Under the pieces are notes generated by a model. That model worked only from the letters and a program-made list of their open reading frames with translations, had not been told where the DNA came from and ran no database searches. A stretch of 64,000 nt of DNA, taken from the NCBI GenBank assembly GCA_021826225.1, contig JAKBAV010000006.1, forward strand, positions 16,719-80,718. Direction: 5' to 3'. Numbering within the stretch: the stretch's first letter is position 1; each line of letters opens with the position of its first letter. Below are positions 50,428 to 61,303 of the stretch, in pieces. Origin of the DNA: Pseudomonadota bacterium (GTDB lineage Bacteria; Pseudomonadota; Alphaproteobacteria; Acetobacterales; Acetobacteraceae). Both the position numbers and the translations under genes were made by a program.

Positions 50428-51906
50428 ATGAGTGAAATCGGCCTGAATACCCCTGAATTTTCCGTCTCCGAACTCGCGGGCGCGGTGAAGCGCACGCTGG
50501 AAGGCGCCTTCGGCCGGGTGCGGGTGCGCGGCGAGATTACCGAGTTCAAGGCCTATGGCTCCGGTCACCAGTATTTCGCGCTGAAGGATGAAAGCGCCAA
50601 AATCCGCGCGATCATCTGGAAAGGGCAGGTCGCGCGCGTCGGGCTGAAGGCGGAAAACGGCGTGGAGGTAATCGCCACCGGCAAGCTCACCTCCTATCCG
50701 GAACGCTCGGAATACCAGCTTATCGTGGAAAAACTGGAATATGCCGGCGCCGGCGCGCTGCTGGCGCGTATCGAGGCGCTGCGGGTGCGGCTGCAGGCCG
50801 AGGGGCTGTTCGAGCGGCGGCGGGCCCTGCCGGTGCTGCCGCGCGTAATCGGGGTGGTGACATCGGCGCAGGGCGCGGTGCTCCAGGATATCAAAACCAC
50901 CATTGCACGGCGCTTTCCCCGCCTCATTCTGCTCTGGCCCGTCGCGGTGCAAGGCGAGGGCGCGGCGGAGAAGATCGCGGCGGCCATTACCGGCTTCAAC
51001 AACCTGCCGCCCGGCATGGCGCAGCCGGATGTGCTCATCGTGGCGCGCGGCGGCGGCAGCCTTGAAGACCTCATGGCGTTCAATGACGAAGCCGTGGTGC
51101 GGGCGGCGGCGGGCAGCCGCATTCCGCTGATTTCCGCCGTGGGGCATGAGACCGATACCACGCTGATCGACTTCGCCGCGGACCGCCGCGCCCCCACACC
51201 CACCGCCGCCGCCGAAATGGCCGTGCCGGCGCGGGCGGAATTGCTGGCCGACCTGGCGCAACGCGCGGCACGGCTGGATGGCGCCGCCGCGCGCCTGCTC
51301 GGCCTCGCCCATGCCGGGCTGGACAGGGCTGCGGCGCGATTGCCCGACCTGCCCGCCATGCTGGGCGCCGCCCGCCAACGCCTGGATGACAGGGCCGAGC
51401 GCCTGATCCTCGCATTGCCCAACTTCATGGCGGCCAAACGCGGCCGGGTGGAACGGTTGGCGCTACGCCACCCGCGCGAATTCCTGCTCCGCCTGCGCGG
51501 CGGAATCGAACTGCTGCAACGGCGCCTGCGCGATGGTCTGCCCAACCTGCTGCGCGCCGGGACCAAGCGGCTGGACGCGGCCGGCTACCGGCTGACCCAT
51601 CCCGGTGGCGAGATAGCGCTGCGACGAGGGCGGACCGACATGCTGGGGCAACGCCTGGCCAGCCCCCTGCCCGGCCGCCTGCGCGAGGCTAGGCTACGGC
51701 TGGATACCGTGGCGGCGCGGCTGGAGAGCGCGAGCTACGAGCGCGTGCTGGCGCGCGGCTTCACGCTGGTGACCACGCCCAAGGGCACGGCCGTGACCGC
51801 GGCTGCGAAAGTGGCGCCCGGCACGCCGCTGACCCTGCATTTCGCCGATGGCATCGTCGCCGTGCGGGCCGAGAAACCCACGGCACAGCTCGATTTCGGG
51901 CTTTAA
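50428..51906 (+). CDS. xseA: Exodeoxyribonuclease VII large subunit
   Basis: [83 protein letters not shown]. Confidence 0.96.
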   Translation: MSEIGLNTPEFSVSELAGAVKRTLEGAFGRVRVRGEITEFKAYGSGHQYFALKDESAKIRAIIWKGQVARVGLKAENGVEVIATGKLTSYPERSEYQLIVEKLEYAGAGALLARIEALRVRLQAEGLFERRRALPVLPRVIGVVTSAQGAVLQDIKTTIARRFPRLILLWPVAVQGEGAAEKIAAAITGFNNLPPGMAQPDVLIVARGGGSLEDLMAFNDEAVVRAAAGSRIPLISAVGHETDTTLIDFAADRRAPTPTAAAEMAVPARAELLADLAQRAARLDGAAARLLGLAHAGLDRAAARLPDLPAMLGAARQRLDDRAERLILALPNFMAAKRGRVERLALRHPREFLLRLRGGIELLQRRLRDGLPNLLRAGTKRLDAAGYRLTHPGGEIALRRGRTDMLGQRLASPLPGRLREARLRLDTVAARLESASYERVLARGFTLVTTPKGTAVTAAAKVAPGTPLTLHFADGIVAVRAEKPTAQLDFGL

Positions 51907-51986
51907 GCGCGGTTCAGCCTAACTCGCAAAGTCTACTTGGTAAGCCGAGGAGCAAGAGACGCATAATTCGCGCGTCTGGGTCGAAA

Positions 51987-53087
51987 TCAATTAAATTCCT
52001 CGGCCATGGCCACTATTTCCCTGGACGGCGTGCCGTAACTCACGAGTCTAACATCGAGATCGTAGGCGGTCACCAATTTTAGAGCCCGCCGCATGGCAGC
52101 GTGTATCCAATTACAATGATTGCCGAATGCGCCGCCGCCGAGAAGCGTCAGAAAAACGACTTTTGATCCGCCCCGTTGTGCGTTCAAAACAGCGGCCCAC
52201 ATGGTGGCCTCATAAGCGGCCTCCAAGACGAGCACCGCGAATGGCGTCCAATGAGCAGGGGGAATGCGGCTATAGGCAACCGGCAACGCCGAGCAGAATG
52301 CCTGAGAGACTCGCGGCCGATCCGGCCCTGCCGCTTCGGTGACTTCGACATCGTGATGTATTCCGATGCGCAGTTTTCCTCGCAAAACATCAAGTTGGTC
52401 CTTTGCAAGTGTTCCAAGGTGTTGAGCGATGGCATCGAGGCCCGTTCTGGTACCCAAGGCATAGCCATTCTGCATCGTCCATAGCTCGCCGACGGACAGT
52501 TTTGTCGCACGGCTCAAAGCCTCCCCCAGATCTGTGAGCCCATCGAGTTGCTCCCTCGCGGTTTGGCCCTCGCTGCCTCCCACTGGAGCAAAGTAATTGC
52601 GATAGATGGTCGCCGCGCCAGCGGCGATTGCACATGCCGGCCCCTGAGTTGGGTCGCTTTGATACCGGGTCACGCCATGTTCCGGCGTTATGTCTGGCGA
52701 CACCATCTCCAATAGATTGAACTGTGAGGCTACCTGGAAAAGCGCCCCAGCATTTTCCGCAGACCTGTGCATATGCCGCACATCGCCGGTCACCACACTC
52801 GTCTGCATCCTGCTGGGCGGATTGACCGCGGATTTTACCCTTGCGCGGAGAGCCTGAAGTGAGACCAATTCTAGCTCCCCAACCCCATAGCTAGCGCCAT
52901 TGATCCGGGAGACCAGTCTTACGTCCTCGACAGCGAGACGCGCGCGTGTCTCGTCGTAGCCAGCTTCCCGAAATCCCGTGAGCTTTTCGAACCAATCCAT
53001 GATTTCCCCCTCAACCCGTACGGGGTCAACTTCATACGACACCTCCGGTTGCTGTACCGGTATCACATTAGATTGCGCGCGTGCCAT
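51987..53087 (-). CDS. Uncharacterised protein with macrodomain/PARG-like C-terminal motif
   Basis: Single ORF, 366 aa; NAGALFQVASQFNLLEMVSPDITPEHGVTRYQSDPTQGPACAIAAGAATIYRNYF and VVFLTLLGGGAFGNHCNWIHAAMRRAL. Confidence 0.8.
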   Translation of the reverse strand: MARAQSNVIPVQQPEVSYEVDPVRVEGEIMDWFEKLTGFREAGYDETRARLAVEDVRLVSRINGASYGVGELELVSLQALRARVKSAVNPPSRMQTSVVTGDVRHMHRSAENAGALFQVASQFNLLEMVSPDITPEHGVTRYQSDPTQGPACAIAAGAATIYRNYFAPVGGSEGQTAREQLDGLTDLGEALSRATKLSVGELWTMQNGYALGTRTGLDAIAQHLGTLAKDQLDVLRGKLRIGIHHDVEVTEAAGPDRPRVSQAFCSALPVAYSRIPPAHWTPFAVLVLEAAYEATMWAAVLNAQRGGSKVVFLTLLGGGAFGNHCNWIHAAMRRALKLVTAYDLDVRLVSYGTPSREIVAMAEEFN

Positions 53088-53234
53088 GCAAGCGCGTTTG
53101 CGGCCGTAAAACCCGCCATGCAGGCGCCGGCGCGAAAGAGCCAGGGAATTCCCGCCATGCCATGCAACTTATCCCGCCCGGCACGGCTTTTACATCGCAG
53201 GGAATACGTCACCCTTGCCTTTAGGAGCTGAGCC

Positions 53235-54533
53235 TTGAATTTGCGTGCACTCGCCGCGCCCCGTGAGGGCACCGACCACTTCGCATGGGTCGTCACCCTG
53301 GTGTGCATATTGGGGCTCATCATCGCCCTGTCCGGCTCATCGCGCGGCGCGGACCTGTTTCTGGCGTGCTGGGGCCTGCTCATTTTGCCGCGCGCGCCTT
53401 TATGCCTGAAACTGGTATTCCGCTCGCCCGGCCTGTGGCTGATACCGGCCTTCGCGCTGCTTTCGGTGCTTTGGTCGCAGGACCGCAGCGAGACGCTGCG
53501 CGCCGGCATCGAGCTGTCCCTGACCATCGGCATCGCTTTTCTGACAGCCGGCTTCCTGCGGCCGCGCGAATTCGTCGTCACCATGATGCTCGGCCTGCTA
53601 TTCGCCGCGGTACTGTCGCTGCTGTTTGGCCGGTACGGTGTGGACGGGTTGAGCGGCCAGACCGTGTTCATGGGGATTTTCGCCAGTAAGAACACCATGG
53701 CGATGGTGATGTCGTTGTTTCTGCTGTTCTCGCTCGCGGTTCTGGTTGACCGGCATCAGCCCGCATTATTCCGCCTGATCGCGGTCATCGCCTTCCCGCT
53801 CAGTATTCCGCTGCTGCTGCGCGCGCATTCGGTCGGGGCGTTCATCACCACCGGGGCTTCCCTGCTGGCATTTCTGCTGATCGTGGTCTTTGTTCGCCTC
53901 TCCTCGCGCGAGCGCATGCTCGTGCTCACGGTGGGCGGGGCTCTGGCCGTGCCCATCGCCATCGGCACTGCGTATCTGGCGTTGAGCGGCACGCTCGGCG
54001 ATGCGGTGTACTGGTTCATCACCCATGTGCTGGGCAAGGACCCGACCATGACCGGGCGCACGGTGCTCTGGCAGATCGCCCTGAACCAGATCGCCCAGCA
54101 CCCGCTTCTGGGCTCAGGCTACGATGCGTTCTGGATTCAGGGCAATCTGCTGCCGGAAGGAATATGGCGGGAGTTTCAGATCGATTCGCGCTCGGGCTTC
54201 AATTTCCAGAACACCCTGCTGGAGGTCGCGGTCGAGCTTGGTTGGATCGGGGCAGGCCTGCTGGCCATGATGCTGTTCGCGGCGACCGTGCGCGTGGCCC
54301 GGCTCGCTTTGGCCGACCAGAACATGGCGCACGCGGCTCTGCTCGCCTCGCTTTTCTGCCTGCTGACGCGGATGATCGCCGAGGTGGATACGCCCTACCC
54401 GTTTGCCCTCGGCACGTTTTTATTGTTCGCCGCCGCCGCCTACGGCGCCGACCAGGTGGCGGCGGTGCGCGCGCCGCAACCTCAGGGCACGTATGAAACC
54501 GCCTCGCCGAGCATATCAGCGGAGAGAGCCTGA
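53235..54533 (+). CDS. O-antigen ligase/polymerase family (Wzy_C-type) membrane protein
   Basis: Polytopic; GIFASKNTMAMVMSLFLLFSL, LLGSGYDAFW, FNFQNTLLEVAVELGWIGAGLL. Confidence 0.87.
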   Translation: MNLRALAAPREGTDHFAWVVTLVCILGLIIALSGSSRGADLFLACWGLLILPRAPLCLKLVFRSPGLWLIPAFALLSVLWSQDRSETLRAGIELSLTIGIAFLTAGFLRPREFVVTMMLGLLFAAVLSLLFGRYGVDGLSGQTVFMGIFASKNTMAMVMSLFLLFSLAVLVDRHQPALFRLIAVIAFPLSIPLLLRAHSVGAFITTGASLLAFLLIVVFVRLSSRERMLVLTVGGALAVPIAIGTAYLALSGTLGDAVYWFITHVLGKDPTMTGRTVLWQIALNQIAQHPLLGSGYDAFWIQGNLLPEGIWREFQIDSRSGFNFQNTLLEVAVELGWIGAGLLAMMLFAATVRVARLALADQNMAHAALLASLFCLLTRMIAEVDTPYPFALGTFLLFAAAAYGADQVAAVRAPQPQGTYETASPSISAERA

Positions 54534-54819
54534 ACATATCGCCGTCAGCCGAAACGGCCGCCGCGCCCGGATAAGCGCGGCACGCATTAATTGATACAAT
54601 TTCGTAACTAAAAGGGTTGCGCGAGGGGCGGCGGCGTGCGATGCCCGGGGCCGAGGACGCTGGGGACGCGGAGAGGCACGCAATGTTGAAGAGCTTTGCC
54701 TGGGATAACAACCGGCTGATCTGCCCCGACCCGGCCGGTGCCGCGCGCGCCACGGAACTGGAGCCGGAGGCCATTCCGGCCATTCCAGGGCGGAACCATA
54801 ACCGGACGAGAGGCTGGAT

Positions 54820-55254
54820 ATGACTGAGTATTTCACGCCCGGTGAAACCAGCACGGCGGCGGCCATCACGGCCATCGGCGAAGAGCTGGCGCTGTTCGAC
54901 GATTGGCTGGACCGCTACGAATTCATTATCGAGCTGGGCCGCAAACTACCCCCCTACCCCGCCGCATGGCAGGATGAGGTGCATCGCGTGCAGGGTTGCC
55001 AGAGCCAGGTCTGGCTGGCGGCGCAGGCGGAAGGTGACAAGCTGCTGTTCACCGGCGCCTCGGATGCCGCAATTGTGGCCGGGCTGGTGGCGCTGGTGCT
55101 GCGTGTGTATTCCGGCCGCACCCGCGCCGAGATTCTCGCAACCCCGGGCAAATTCCTGCATGATCTGGGGCTGATCGGCGCACTCTCCACCAGCCGCGGC
55201 AACGGCGTGGCGGCGATGGTGGAACGCATCCACGCCATCGCCCGCGCGCCGTAG
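54820..55254 (+). CDS. sufE: SufE family Fe-S cluster assembly protein
   Basis: LFDDWLDRYEFIIELGRKLPPYPAAWQDEVHRVQGCQSQVWLAA (SufE motif with catalytic Cys). Confidence 0.94.
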   Translation: MTEYFTPGETSTAAAITAIGEELALFDDWLDRYEFIIELGRKLPPYPAAWQDEVHRVQGCQSQVWLAAQAEGDKLLFTGASDAAIVAGLVALVLRVYSGRTRAEILATPGKFLHDLGLIGALSTSRGNGVAAMVERIHAIARAP

Positions 55255-55270
55255 AGCAAAGCCGCTCAGT

Positions 55271-55612
55271 TTACCGCCAGTGGCCCGGGATCCAGCGCCA
55301 TTGGTAATTTATCACGGCCCAGTGGCCATCGACCCAATGATGCCAGCCCACCTCGCGATGTGCATAATGGCCGCGTACCCAGAAGTAGCGATGTCCGGTC
55401 CAATGCCAGTGGCCGGGGACCCAGATAAAGGCCGCACCAGGCGGCGGTGGCGGTGGCGCTTCCCATTGGCGGGGCGGCGGGGGCTGCCAGCCGGGTGGAT
55501 AGGCGGGCTGCGCCAGTGCGGCGGTGCCAAGCGCGGCGGCGAGGGCCGTGCCGAGAATCGATTGAGCCAGTCTCCTGCGTGCAATCATGGTTTTTCTCCA
55601 TCTGATGCACAT
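55271..55612 (-). CDS. YXWGXW/BcpO-related WxxGHW repeat secreted protein
   Basis: Signal peptide then repeats FIWVPGHWHWTGHRYFWVRGHYAHREVGWHHWVDGHWAVINYQWRWIPGHWR. Confidence 0.82.
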   Translation of the reverse strand: MCIRWRKTMIARRRLAQSILGTALAAALGTAALAQPAYPPGWQPPPPRQWEAPPPPPPGAAFIWVPGHWHWTGHRYFWVRGHYAHREVGWHHWVDGHWAVINYQWRWIPGHWR

Positions 55613-55673
55613 ATTTCTGGCCCGTGAATCGGGCGATATTACGCCGTATATTTTACGGAATGTTACGCCACCG

Positions 55674-55973
55674 CTATTTTTGCAGCCGCCGCCGGTTGGC
55701 GCGGACCTTGCCGCGATACAGCCGCATGATCTTGCCGGCCGCCAGATCGGGCCGCCCTATGAGGCCGTGTTGCAGCATGATGCCGCCGGCCGATTGCGCC
55801 GTGGCCAGTTTTTCCGTGACCATTTTAACGGCCTCTGGCCCGCTCCCCGGCCCGCCTCTGGCGAGTTTGGCCAGGCGCAGCATGATGACATGCTGCGCCT
55901 CCATGCCGAGAAGCATGCTCTGCTGACCAAAAAACAAGCCCGAAACCCGCCGGCGTTTTACCATGACCGGCAT
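55674..55973 (-). CDS. Conserved hypothetical protein downstream of parC
   Basis: 99-aa ORF same strand as parC, 32 bp from its stop; QSMLLGMEAQHVIMLRLAKLARGGPGSGPEAVKMVTEKLATAQSAG looks protein-like, helical. Confidence 0.6.
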   Translation of the reverse strand: MPVMVKRRRVSGLFFGQQSMLLGMEAQHVIMLRLAKLARGGPGSGPEAVKMVTEKLATAQSAGGIMLQHGLIGRPDLAAGKIMRLYRGKVRANRRRLQK

Positions 55974-56005
55974 ATGGGTAGACGATTGGCGATTACACCT
56001 TACGG

Positions 56006-58222
56006 TTAATCGCCGAATTTATTACCGCGCGGAAAGCCATTGGGCGGCAGCCGCCCGGCAGTGGCGCGGGCGCCGTGCCATTCGGTCAGCTTCAGCTCGG
56101 TCCGGGTTTTTTCACCGATGCGCCAGGTCAGGCCCTCGGCCAGCGCGAAGGTCTTCACATCAGCCATGCCGCCATCCTTGTATTTTTGCAGTTGTACGCC
56201 GGCGCCGCGCGGCATTTCCGGCAACTGGTCCAGCGGGAAAACCAGCAATTTGCGATTCTGGCCGATAACGGCGGCATGATCGCCCTTGACCGGAACGCAG
56301 GCGGCCCATTCCTCGCCGGGCTTCAGCACCAGTATGGTCTTGCCGGCGCGGCGTTCAGAGGTGAGTTCCGCGCCGGGGAGAATGAAACCGCGACCACTGG
56401 ACGAGGCGACGAGGTAGCGGGCCACCAGGTCGGGGATGAACAGGCACAGCACGTCATCCTCATTGGTCATCTCGACCAGCAGGCGGATGGCCTGGCCGTC
56501 GCCCCGGCCGCGCGGGATGTCCGAGCCTTTCAGCGTGTAGACGCGGCCATTCGTTGAGAGCAAGGCGATCTTGTCGGTCGATTCGCAGCGCAGCAGATGC
56601 GCGAGCTTGTCGCCCTCCTTGAACTTCAGCTCGGCGTCATCGGCCAGATGGCCCTTCTGGGCGCGGATCCAGCCTTTTTCGGACAGGATGACGGTGATGG
56701 CCTCGCGCTCGACCAGCGCCTCGGCGGTGATTTCCAGCACCGGCGCCGCGGCGGAAATTCTGGTGCGGCGGTTGCCGAGCGGGCCGCGACCGAATTTCTC
56801 CTCGACCTCGGCGATTTCCTCGCCGATTTTAACCCAGCGTCTGGTTTCATCCTTCAGCAGCGCCTGCAGCCCCTTCTGCTCCGCCGTGAGCTTTTTATGC
56901 TCGTTGCGGATTTCCATCTCCTCAAGCTTGCGCAAGGCGCGCAGGCGCATGTTGAGGATAGCCTCGGCCTGCACATCCGAGAGTTCGAATGTTCTGATGA
57001 GCTGCGTCTTTGGCTCATCCTCGAAACGGATGATCCGGATGACCTCGTCGAGATTGAGAAAAACCTTGATGTAGCCATCGAGGATTTCGAGCCGCCGGAA
57101 AATCGCATCCAGCCGGAATTGCGCGCGGCGGATGAGTACCTCGTGGCGATGGTCGAGCCAGGCGCGCAGCAGGGCTTTCAGCCCCATTACGCGCGGGGTG
57201 CGGCCATCCAGCACGTTCATGTTGAGAGCGAAGCGCGATTCCAGCTGCGTGGCGCGGAACAGCGAGGCCATCAGCATGTCGGGATCGACGATGCGGCTCT
57301 TGGGCTCCAGCACGAGACGGATGGTCTCGGCGCTCTCATCGCGCACATCGGCCAGCAGCGGCAGTTTTTTGTCGCCCAACAGCAGGGCGATCTGCTCCAC
57401 CAGCCTGGATTTCTGCACCTGATAGGGAATTTCGGTCACCACGATCACCCAGGTGCCGTTTTTCTGCGCCTCTTTCGCCCAGCTCGCGCGGGTGCGGAGC
57501 GAGCCGCGGCCGGTTTCGTAGGCGGCGCGAATCGTGGCCTCGTCCTCGACCAGCTCGCCGCCCGTGGGGAAATCCGGGCCGCGCATATGCAGCATCAGCT
57601 CGGCGGTGGAGGCACCGGGATTGGCGATGAGCGCCCTGGCGGCGGCACAGACCTCGCCGGCATTATGCGGCGGAATGGAGGTTGCCATGCCGACCGCGAT
57701 GCCGGATGCGCCATTGGCCAGCAGATTGGGGAAGGCGCCGGGCAGCACCACCGGCTCGCTCTCCTCACCATCATAGGTGGGGCGGAAATCCACTGCGTTT
57801 TCATCGATCCCGCGCAGCAGGAACTCGGCGATCTCGGTCAGGCGGGACTCAGTGTAGCGCATGGCCGCCGCGTTATCGCCGTCAATATTGCCGAAATTGC
57901 CCTGGCCCTCGATGAGCGGGAAGCGTGAGGAAAATTCCTGCGCCAGCCGCACCAGCGCCTCGTAGATCGAGCTGTCGCCATGCGGATGGAACTTGCCCAT
58001 CACATCGCCCACCACGCGGGCGCATTTCTTGAAGCCCGAGCGCGGGTCGAGCTTCAACTGGTGCATGGCGTAGATGAGCCGGCGATGCACGGGCTTCAGC
58101 CCGTCCCGCACATCGGGCAGCGAGCGCGACATGATGGTGGAGAGGGCATAGGCGAGGTAGCGCTCCGAGAGTGCGGTACCCAGCGCCAGATCGTCGATCT
58201 GCCCACCCATATCAATCGGCAT
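56006..58222 (-). CDS. parC: DNA topoisomerase IV subunit A
   Basis: [92 protein letters not shown] (Tyr catalytic). Confidence 0.96.
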   Translation of the reverse strand: MPIDMGGQIDDLALGTALSERYLAYALSTIMSRSLPDVRDGLKPVHRRLIYAMHQLKLDPRSGFKKCARVVGDVMGKFHPHGDSSIYEALVRLAQEFSSRFPLIEGQGNFGNIDGDNAAAMRYTESRLTEIAEFLLRGIDENAVDFRPTYDGEESEPVVLPGAFPNLLANGASGIAVGMATSIPPHNAGEVCAAARALIANPGASTAELMLHMRGPDFPTGGELVEDEATIRAAYETGRGSLRTRASWAKEAQKNGTWVIVVTEIPYQVQKSRLVEQIALLLGDKKLPLLADVRDESAETIRLVLEPKSRIVDPDMLMASLFRATQLESRFALNMNVLDGRTPRVMGLKALLRAWLDHRHEVLIRRAQFRLDAIFRRLEILDGYIKVFLNLDEVIRIIRFEDEPKTQLIRTFELSDVQAEAILNMRLRALRKLEEMEIRNEHKKLTAEQKGLQALLKDETRRWVKIGEEIAEVEEKFGRGPLGNRRTRISAAAPVLEITAEALVEREAITVILSEKGWIRAQKGHLADDAELKFKEGDKLAHLLRCESTDKIALLSTNGRVYTLKGSDIPRGRGDGQAIRLLVEMTNEDDVLCLFIPDLVARYLVASSSGRGFILPGAELTSERRAGKTILVLKPGEEWAACVPVKGDHAAVIGQNRKLLVFPLDQLPEMPRGAGVQLQKYKDGGMADVKTFALAEGLTWRIGEKTRTELKLTEWHGARATAGRLPPNGFPRGNKFGD

Positions 58223-58943
58223 GCTTCTGCGCCTCCTCAAGCCTCGCGGAGAGGGTGTCATAAAGAAGCGTCCGCGCCGGTGGAAGGGGGCGATGGCGGG
58301 CGCTGAACATGCGGGCGAGAAAATGCCCGGTCAGCGCCAGGGCGGGGATGCAATCAGCGGTGGAGTCCGGCCCTTCCCCGATGAGAAAAGCCGGGAGCTG
58401 CAGCAGCCGGTCGCGCCATTCCCCGGCTTCCGACAAGGTGACCGCACGGCCGGTGCGGGGCGAGACGTAGAGCAGCGGATCATTGCCGCCGCCACCACCC
58501 AGGTTGAGCCCAAAGCCTAGCTCGCGCAGCAGCACCAGCTCCCAGCGGCATAATTCGGGCAGCGCGAAACCGGCTATGTCGATGCCCGCGAACAGGCGCA
58601 GCAGCCCGGCGAAGCTTTCCGGGGCGGGCTCACGCTCAGGCAACGCCCCGGCCGCCAGGGCACAGGCGGCGTTCAGAATGGCGAGATGGCCGGCATCATG
58701 CATGGCCAGAGCGGCCACCGGGCGCACCAGCTCGCCGGTCATGGCGCCGAGCTGGCTTTCCAGCCGCGCTACCCAGCGCAGGCGCAGAATATTGCCCGGC
58801 TGCCAGATGGCGGCATTGCGGCGCGCGGCACCCCCTTTGGCCATGCCCCGCCACAGCCCGCCCTCGGCGAGCACCGTGGCCAGCAGGTCGCCCTCGCCAT
58901 GCTGGCTGATCTCCAGCAGAATCGCGGGGCCTTCCCATTCCAT
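58212..58943 (-). CDS. recO: DNA repair protein RecO
   Basis: [72 protein letters not shown]. Confidence 0.93.
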   Translation of the reverse strand: MEWEGPAILLEISQHGEGDLLATVLAEGGLWRGMAKGGAARRNAAIWQPGNILRLRWVARLESQLGAMTGELVRPVAALAMHDAGHLAILNAACALAAGALPEREPAPESFAGLLRLFAGIDIAGFALPELCRWELVLLRELGFGLNLGGGGGNDPLLYVSPRTGRAVTLSEAGEWRDRLLQLPAFLIGEGPDSTADCIPALALTGHFLARMFSARHRPLPPARTLLYDTLSARLEEAQKHAD

Positions 58944-58958
58944 GACGTCAGATCCAGT

Positions 58959-60176
58959 TCATACCAGCGTCGCGGAGATGATCTCGGCCCAGGCGTCGGC
59001 GGGCGAGGTATTGGGTGCCGCCAGCTCGGTGGTAAAGACCACCTCGCAGCGGCCCTGATGCTCAGGCAGGGCCAGCACCAAGGCGCGCGGCCGGGCATCG
59101 GCCAGGGTTTCACCGCCGGCGGCCAGCACCGTGCCGGCCTCGCTCAGCAGCTTCACCGTGAAGCGCACCGCGGCTGCCTGGTCGCGGGCAACCCGCATGG
59201 AGACCTGCAGCTCGGCATGATCGCGCAGCTCGACCGATAAGGTGAGCCGGGCGGGCGGCTGGCCGGGCCCATTAGGGTGCAGCCGCACGCCGCCCCCTGG
59301 CAGATGAAAAAAGCCGTCCCCGGCGGTATTCTCGACACGAAAGAAGCGCGCCGGGCCATCCGCCGCCAGTACGGAAACGGGCCGCGACGCCGGCGGCAGG
59401 CGTTGCTTGCCGCGCCGGTACAGCAGCACGTAATCGCCTGATATAACCGTTATGAACTGGGCAAGCGGATAGCAGCGCGCCAGATCCGGCGCCAGCGGCA
59501 CGCCGCCGGTTTCCACCGCGATCATCCGCAAGGCGGGCGGCAGTGGCGCGCGCAGGATCGCTTCGGATGCCGCATCCGGCGTGATGATCAGCGTATCGGC
59601 ATCAGAGAAGCGGTGGAAGCTGAGCAGGTTGGCCAGTTTGCGGCCCTTGATGGTGCCGGCGGGATGCGCCAGCAAGGCTGGCCGCCCTAGCTCCCCGGAC
59701 CGCGCGAAAAATCCGTAAGTGGTCTCCTCGGCGCCGATCGCGGTGCTGACATAGGTGATATTGTCATAACTGAGCGTATTGAGCAGGCCGGTGCGCTGCA
59801 GCACCGGATCGGGCTCGATGGCGAGGATTTCCGCGCCGGGATAATCGCTCGCCAGCGCCACCGCCCGATAGCCGGAGCCGGCGCCGATTTCGACGATGCG
59901 GCGCGGCTCATGCGCGCATTTCAGCCCTCTGGCCCCGGGGTCGAGCATGGCGATGGCGCGGTCGATATCGCTGGTGCCGCCGCGCAGCCAGAGCGGATGC
60001 ACGCGCTCCTCGACCATAACGGCGGCCAGCCCGGTCAGACCCGAAATCTCCTCACGCAGCCGCGCCGCGCTCGCCGAAGCCGTGCGGGGAGCCCCGGCCT
60101 GGATCCCGGCTAGGGTGTCCTCGGGCATCGGGATGAAGGCTGCGTGATGCGGATCGCGGAAGTTATCGCTGGTCAT
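58959..60176 (-). CDS. Methyltransferase-like protein with C-terminal beta-rich domain
   Basis: RRIVEIGAGSGYRAVALASDYPGAEILAIEPDPVLQRTGLLN (SAM motif I); C-term 170 aa unassigned. Confidence 0.75.
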   Translation of the reverse strand: MTSDNFRDPHHAAFIPMPEDTLAGIQAGAPRTASASAARLREEISGLTGLAAVMVEERVHPLWLRGGTSDIDRAIAMLDPGARGLKCAHEPRRIVEIGAGSGYRAVALASDYPGAEILAIEPDPVLQRTGLLNTLSYDNITYVSTAIGAEETTYGFFARSGELGRPALLAHPAGTIKGRKLANLLSFHRFSDADTLIITPDAASEAILRAPLPPALRMIAVETGGVPLAPDLARCYPLAQFITVISGDYVLLYRRGKQRLPPASRPVSVLAADGPARFFRVENTAGDGFFHLPGGGVRLHPNGPGQPPARLTLSVELRDHAELQVSMRVARDQAAAVRFTVKLLSEAGTVLAAGGETLADARPRALVLALPEHQGRCEVVFTTELAAPNTSPADAWAEIISATLV

Positions 60177-61303
60177 GCCAGGGCTGCCTTGGCCGTGGCG
60201 GCCAGGTAGGTTGCCGCGAGCGGCAGCAGCGCGTCGTTATAATCGTAAGCCGGGCTGTGCAGCGCGGCCGAGGGACCATTGCCGAGCCAGGCATAGGCGC
60301 CCGGAATATCCCGCAGGAAGCGGCCGAAATCCTCCGCCGCCATCGAGGGCGCCATGTCGCGCCGTACCGTGAGCCCGGCCTGGCGCGCCGCCGCTTCGGC
60401 CAGGGCCACGGCTGCCGGATCGTTGACCGTGGCGGCCAGCGTGCTGTCGATTTTAAGATCGGCCGTGAGATCATGCGCGGCGGCGATGTGACGGGACAGT
60501 TCGGTCATACGTGTTTGCATTAAACTCATCATTGAGTCGGAGAGGGCGCGCATCGTGCCTGCGGCGCTGGCGGCATGGGGTATCTGGTTGCGCGCCTCGC
60601 CCGCCGCAAGCGTGCAGGTTGAAATAACCCCCGCCTGCAACGGATCGGCATTACGCGCGACGATGGTATTGAACGCGATGACAAGATGCGCCAGCCCCTG
60701 CACCGGATCGGCGGTGAGATGCGGCATGGCGGCATGGCCGGCGCGGCCGTGCAGGGTGACGGTGAAATTCGCGGCGGCCGCCATAACGGCACCGTCATGC
60801 AGGGCGACGGTGCCGAGCGGCAGGCCGGGCCAGTTATGATAGCCAAAGATCCAGGACATCGGAAAACGCGCCAGCAGACCATCGGCCAGCATGGCCTCGG
60901 CACCACCATAACCCTCCTCGGCCGGCTGGAAAATGAGGTTGATGGTGCCCCGCCAATCGGGATCGTCGCGCAGGATTTCCGCGGCACCCAGCAGCGAGGC
61001 GGCATGGCCGTCATGGCCGCAGGCGTGCATCACCCCGGCATGGCAGGACGCATGAGCAGCCCCGGTGCTCTCGGCGATCGGCAGCGCATCCATATCCGCC
61101 CGCAGCCCTATGCTGCGCCCCGCCCCACGCGCCAGTTGCGCGACAATGCCGTGGCCGCCGATATTGACCCAGTACTGAATGCCGAGCGCATCCAGCTGGG
61201 CCGCGACATAGGCAGCCGTGCCGGCCTCGTAGCATGAGAGCTCCGGATGCCTGTGCAAGTAGTGCCGCCAGCCTGTCATGCGAGCGGTTCGTTCATATGC
61301 CAT
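60173..61303 (-). CDS. M20-family amidohydrolase (hippurate hydrolase-like)
   Basis: HYLHRHPELSCYEAGTAAYVAAQL, HASCHAGVMHACGHDGHAASLLGAAEIL, FQPAEEGYGGAEAML. Confidence 0.94.
   Translation of the reverse strand: MAYERTARMTGWRHYLHRHPELSCYEAGTAAYVAAQLDALGIQYWVNIGGHGIVAQLARGAGRSIGLRADMDALPIAESTGAAHASCHAGVMHACGHDGHAASLLGAAEILRDDPDWRGTINLIFQPAEEGYGGAEAMLADGLLARFPMSWIFGYHNWPGLPLGTVALHDGAVMAAAANFTVTLHGRAGHAAMPHLTADPVQGLAHLVIAFNTIVARNADPLQAGVISTCTLAAGEARNQIPHAASAAGTMRALSDSMMSLMQTRMTELSRHIAAAHDLTADLKIDSTLAATVNDPAAVALAEAAARQAGLTVRRDMAPSMAAEDFGRFLRDIPGAYAWLGNGPSAALHSPAYDYNDALLPLAATYLAATAKAALA

Noticed and set aside
56597-57928. 443-aa + strand ORF antisense to parC
   Set aside because: Antisense artefact with His/Gln/Arg-rich composition
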